This document shows positions 62,675 to 64,000 of a DNA stretch of 64,000 bases, piece after piece. Source of the stretch: Polaromonas sp. (lineage in GTDB: Bacteria; Pseudomonadota; Gammaproteobacteria; Burkholderiales; Burkholderiaceae_C); NCBI GenBank assembly GCA_013297865.1, contig JAAFIP010000011.1:1-64000 (forward strand). The letters are read 5' to 3'. The translations under genes were made by a program, and so were the position numbers. How positions within the stretch are numbered: position 1 is the stretch's first letter; every line of letters starts with the position of its first letter. The notes beneath the pieces were generated by a model. It was not told where the DNA came from. It did no database searches and was given only the letters and a program-made list of their open reading frames with translations.

Positions 62675-64000
62675 ATGGTTACCCGCATCATGGCCCCAGA
62701 TAATGCCCAAACTGTTGCCACAGCAGTTAAAAAGACCGTGCGCAAGACGGCAGCCAGGACAGTGAGCAAAGCGGCCGATGGCGCGCAAAAGGCGGCCAGC
62801 AGCGCCCAGCAGGCGGCCAAGGTGGTGCAGAAAAACGTCGAACGTGCCGTTGCCGGCACGCTGGGCCTGTCGGGCGAGCGCATGACCAAGGTGGACACCG
62901 CCTGGCTGCGCATGGACTCTCCGCAGAACCTGATGATGATCGTGGGGGTGTGGGTGCTGCAGCCGGGCATCAGCCATGCCGCGCTGTGCGAGCGGGTAGA
63001 AGAGCGGCTGCTGAAATACCGCCGCTTTGGCCAGCGCGTGGTGGAAGACACTGCGGGTGCCACCTGGGTGGATGATAAAAATTTCGACATTCGCAGCCAC
63101 GTTGTCACCGAGACCCTCAAGGCCCCCAAGGGCGGCACGCTGCAGGACGCACTACAGGACCGCGTGGCCGCACTGACCACTACACCGCTGGACCGCCGCC
63201 GTCCGCTGTGGCAGTTCCATCTGGTGGAGGACTACACCTTGCCTGATGGCAGCAAGGGCAGCGCCATGATGGTGCGCATTCACCACTGCATTGCCGATGG
63301 CATTGCCTTGATCTCGGTCACCACCTCGCTGGTGGACGGTGGCCTGCCGCCGCCTGAGCGCAAGCGCAAGGAAGCCCCCAGTGGGCCGGAAGACTGGATC
63401 ACCCAAAGCTTCCTCAAGCCCTTCACGGACCTCACGGTCAAGGCGTTGGGCGCGGCAGGCGAGGGCGCGGCGCGTTCGCTGCAGATGCTGGCCGACCCGC
63501 AAAAAGGCATGTCCGGTGGGGTCGATATGGCCAGGCTGGGCATGCAGCTGGTGGGCGATCTGGCCGCGCTGGCCATGATGCCGGATGACTCCAAAACCCG
63601 GCTCAAAGGCAAGCCTGGCACCACCAAAAAAGTAGCCTGGTGCCAGCCGATTCCGCTGGAAGAAGTCAAGGCGGTCGGCAAGGCGCTGAACTGCTCGATC
63701 AACGATGTACTGCTCAGCTGCGCCGCTGGCGCGATCGGCGAATACCTCAAAAACATGGGTGACGATGTCACGGGCCAGGAGATCCGCGCCATGGTGCCTG
63801 TGAACCTGCGCCCGCTGGACCAGGCCTATAAATTGGGCAACCGCTTTGGCCTGGCCCCGCTGGTGCTGCCGATTGGTGTGGCCAACCCGATTGAGCGGGT
63901 CTACGAAGTGCGCAAGCGCATGAACCACATGAAGGGCAGCTACCAGCCCCTGCTGGCTTTCAGCCTGCTGGCGGTGGCAGGTCTGCTGATCAAGCCTGCG
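62675..64000 (+). CDS. Wax ester synthase/diacylglycerol acyltransferase, 3' end cut by window
   Basis: The frame is open from ATG 62675 to the window end (442 codons seen). The WS/DGAT core begins near residue 67 (GERMTKVDTAWLRMDSPQNLMMIVG) and contains the active site HHCIADG at 203-209; a later INDVLLSCAAGAIGEYL segment is typical. It makes wax esters or triacylglycerol from acyl-CoA. An Ala/Lys-rich helical extension of about 60 residues precedes the core, reminiscent of phasin or histone-like tails. AGGAGA lies seven bases before the start. Confidence 0.93.
   Translation, partial: MVTRIMAPDNAQTVATAVKKTVRKTAARTVSKAADGAQKAASSAQQAAKVVQKNVERAVAGTLGLSGERMTKVDTAWLRMDSPQNLMMIVGVWVLQPGISHAALCERVEERLLKYRRFGQRVVEDTAGATWVDDKNFDIRSHVVTETLKAPKGGTLQDALQDRVAALTTTPLDRRRPLWQFHLVEDYTLPDGSKGSAMMVRIHHCIADGIALISVTTSLVDGGLPPPERKRKEAPSGPEDWITQSFLKPFTDLTVKALGAAGEGAARSLQMLADPQKGMSGGVDMARLGMQLVGDLAALAMMPDDSKTRLKGKPGTTKKVAWCQPIPLEEVKAVGKALNCSINDVLLSCAAGAIGEYLKNMGDDVTGQEIRAMVPVNLRPLDQAYKLGNRFGLAPLVLPIGVANPIERVYEVRKRMNHMKGSYQPLLAFSLLAVAGLLIKPA

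Overview
The window looks like a chromosomal segment of a GC-rich betaproteobacterium, most likely family Comamonadaceae (Acidovorax/Simplicispira-like). The basis is protein style (Bug-type binding protein, FCD-GntR regulators, beta-oxidation operon with a DUF4442 protein), the rnpB sequence and gene content; no 16S or tRNA gene is present to confirm it. About 50 protein genes, rnpB, a tracrRNA and a CRISPR array end can be supported. No intact insertion sequence was seen.

Layout. 1-6.1 kb: end of a type II-C CRISPR array, then cas2, cas1 and an unusually large cas9 (1527 codons), with a divergently transcribed tracrRNA whose promoter overlaps the cas9 start codon. 6.4-14.9 kb: minus-strand housekeeping/accessory genes (metal-dependent amidohydrolase, cyclase-FHA protein, lipoprotein, Bug-type binding protein, hybrid histidine kinase, triple-fasciclin lipoprotein). 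15.1-29.7 kb: a continuous plus-strand nitrogen-scavenging cluster. It holds allophanate hydrolase (AtzF), a taurine/nitrate-type ABC transporter, AtzG-AtzE-AtzH, a BMP-type ABC transporter, a formamidase-like nitrilase, a biuret hydrolase (BiuH), a second isochorismatase-fold hydrolase that is a good triuret hydrolase candidate, and a GntR regulator. Together they could take triuret through carboxybiuret, biuret and allophanate to ammonia and CO2.

29.8-35.3 kb: tag, rnpB, degV, htpX, a DUF3025 gene and pyrC. 35.4-42.3 kb: an aspartate/glutamate uptake and catabolism locus (LysR regulator, aspA, two binding proteins, gltJKL). 42.5-52.7 kb: a fatty-acid beta-oxidation operon under a TetR regulator with a near-perfect palindromic operator. 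52.9-61.9 kb: peptidases (M14-like, two M20), a Leu/Ile/Val-type binding protein, a molybdopterin oxidoreductase with an apparent ATT start, two lipoproteins and a PHA-granule-region protein. 62.3-64 kb: acyl-CoA-binding protein and the 5' part of a wax ester synthase/DGAT gene cut by the window end.

Three features go beyond routine annotation. (1) A dispersed ~42-bp repeat with a hairpin end occurs 11 times; three copies lie inside genes, always in the same reading frame, adding an N-(I/T)-A-(A/G)-A-A-x-K-K-(V/I)-A peptide. (2) Two intergenic regions, at 35.0-35.3 and 61.9-62.2 kb, have the same architecture though unrelated sequence: two stem-loop modules with a shared core in opposite orientation, each with its own outer stem. 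(3) The Cas9 carries a tandemly duplicated WED-region module and an expanded REC lobe.
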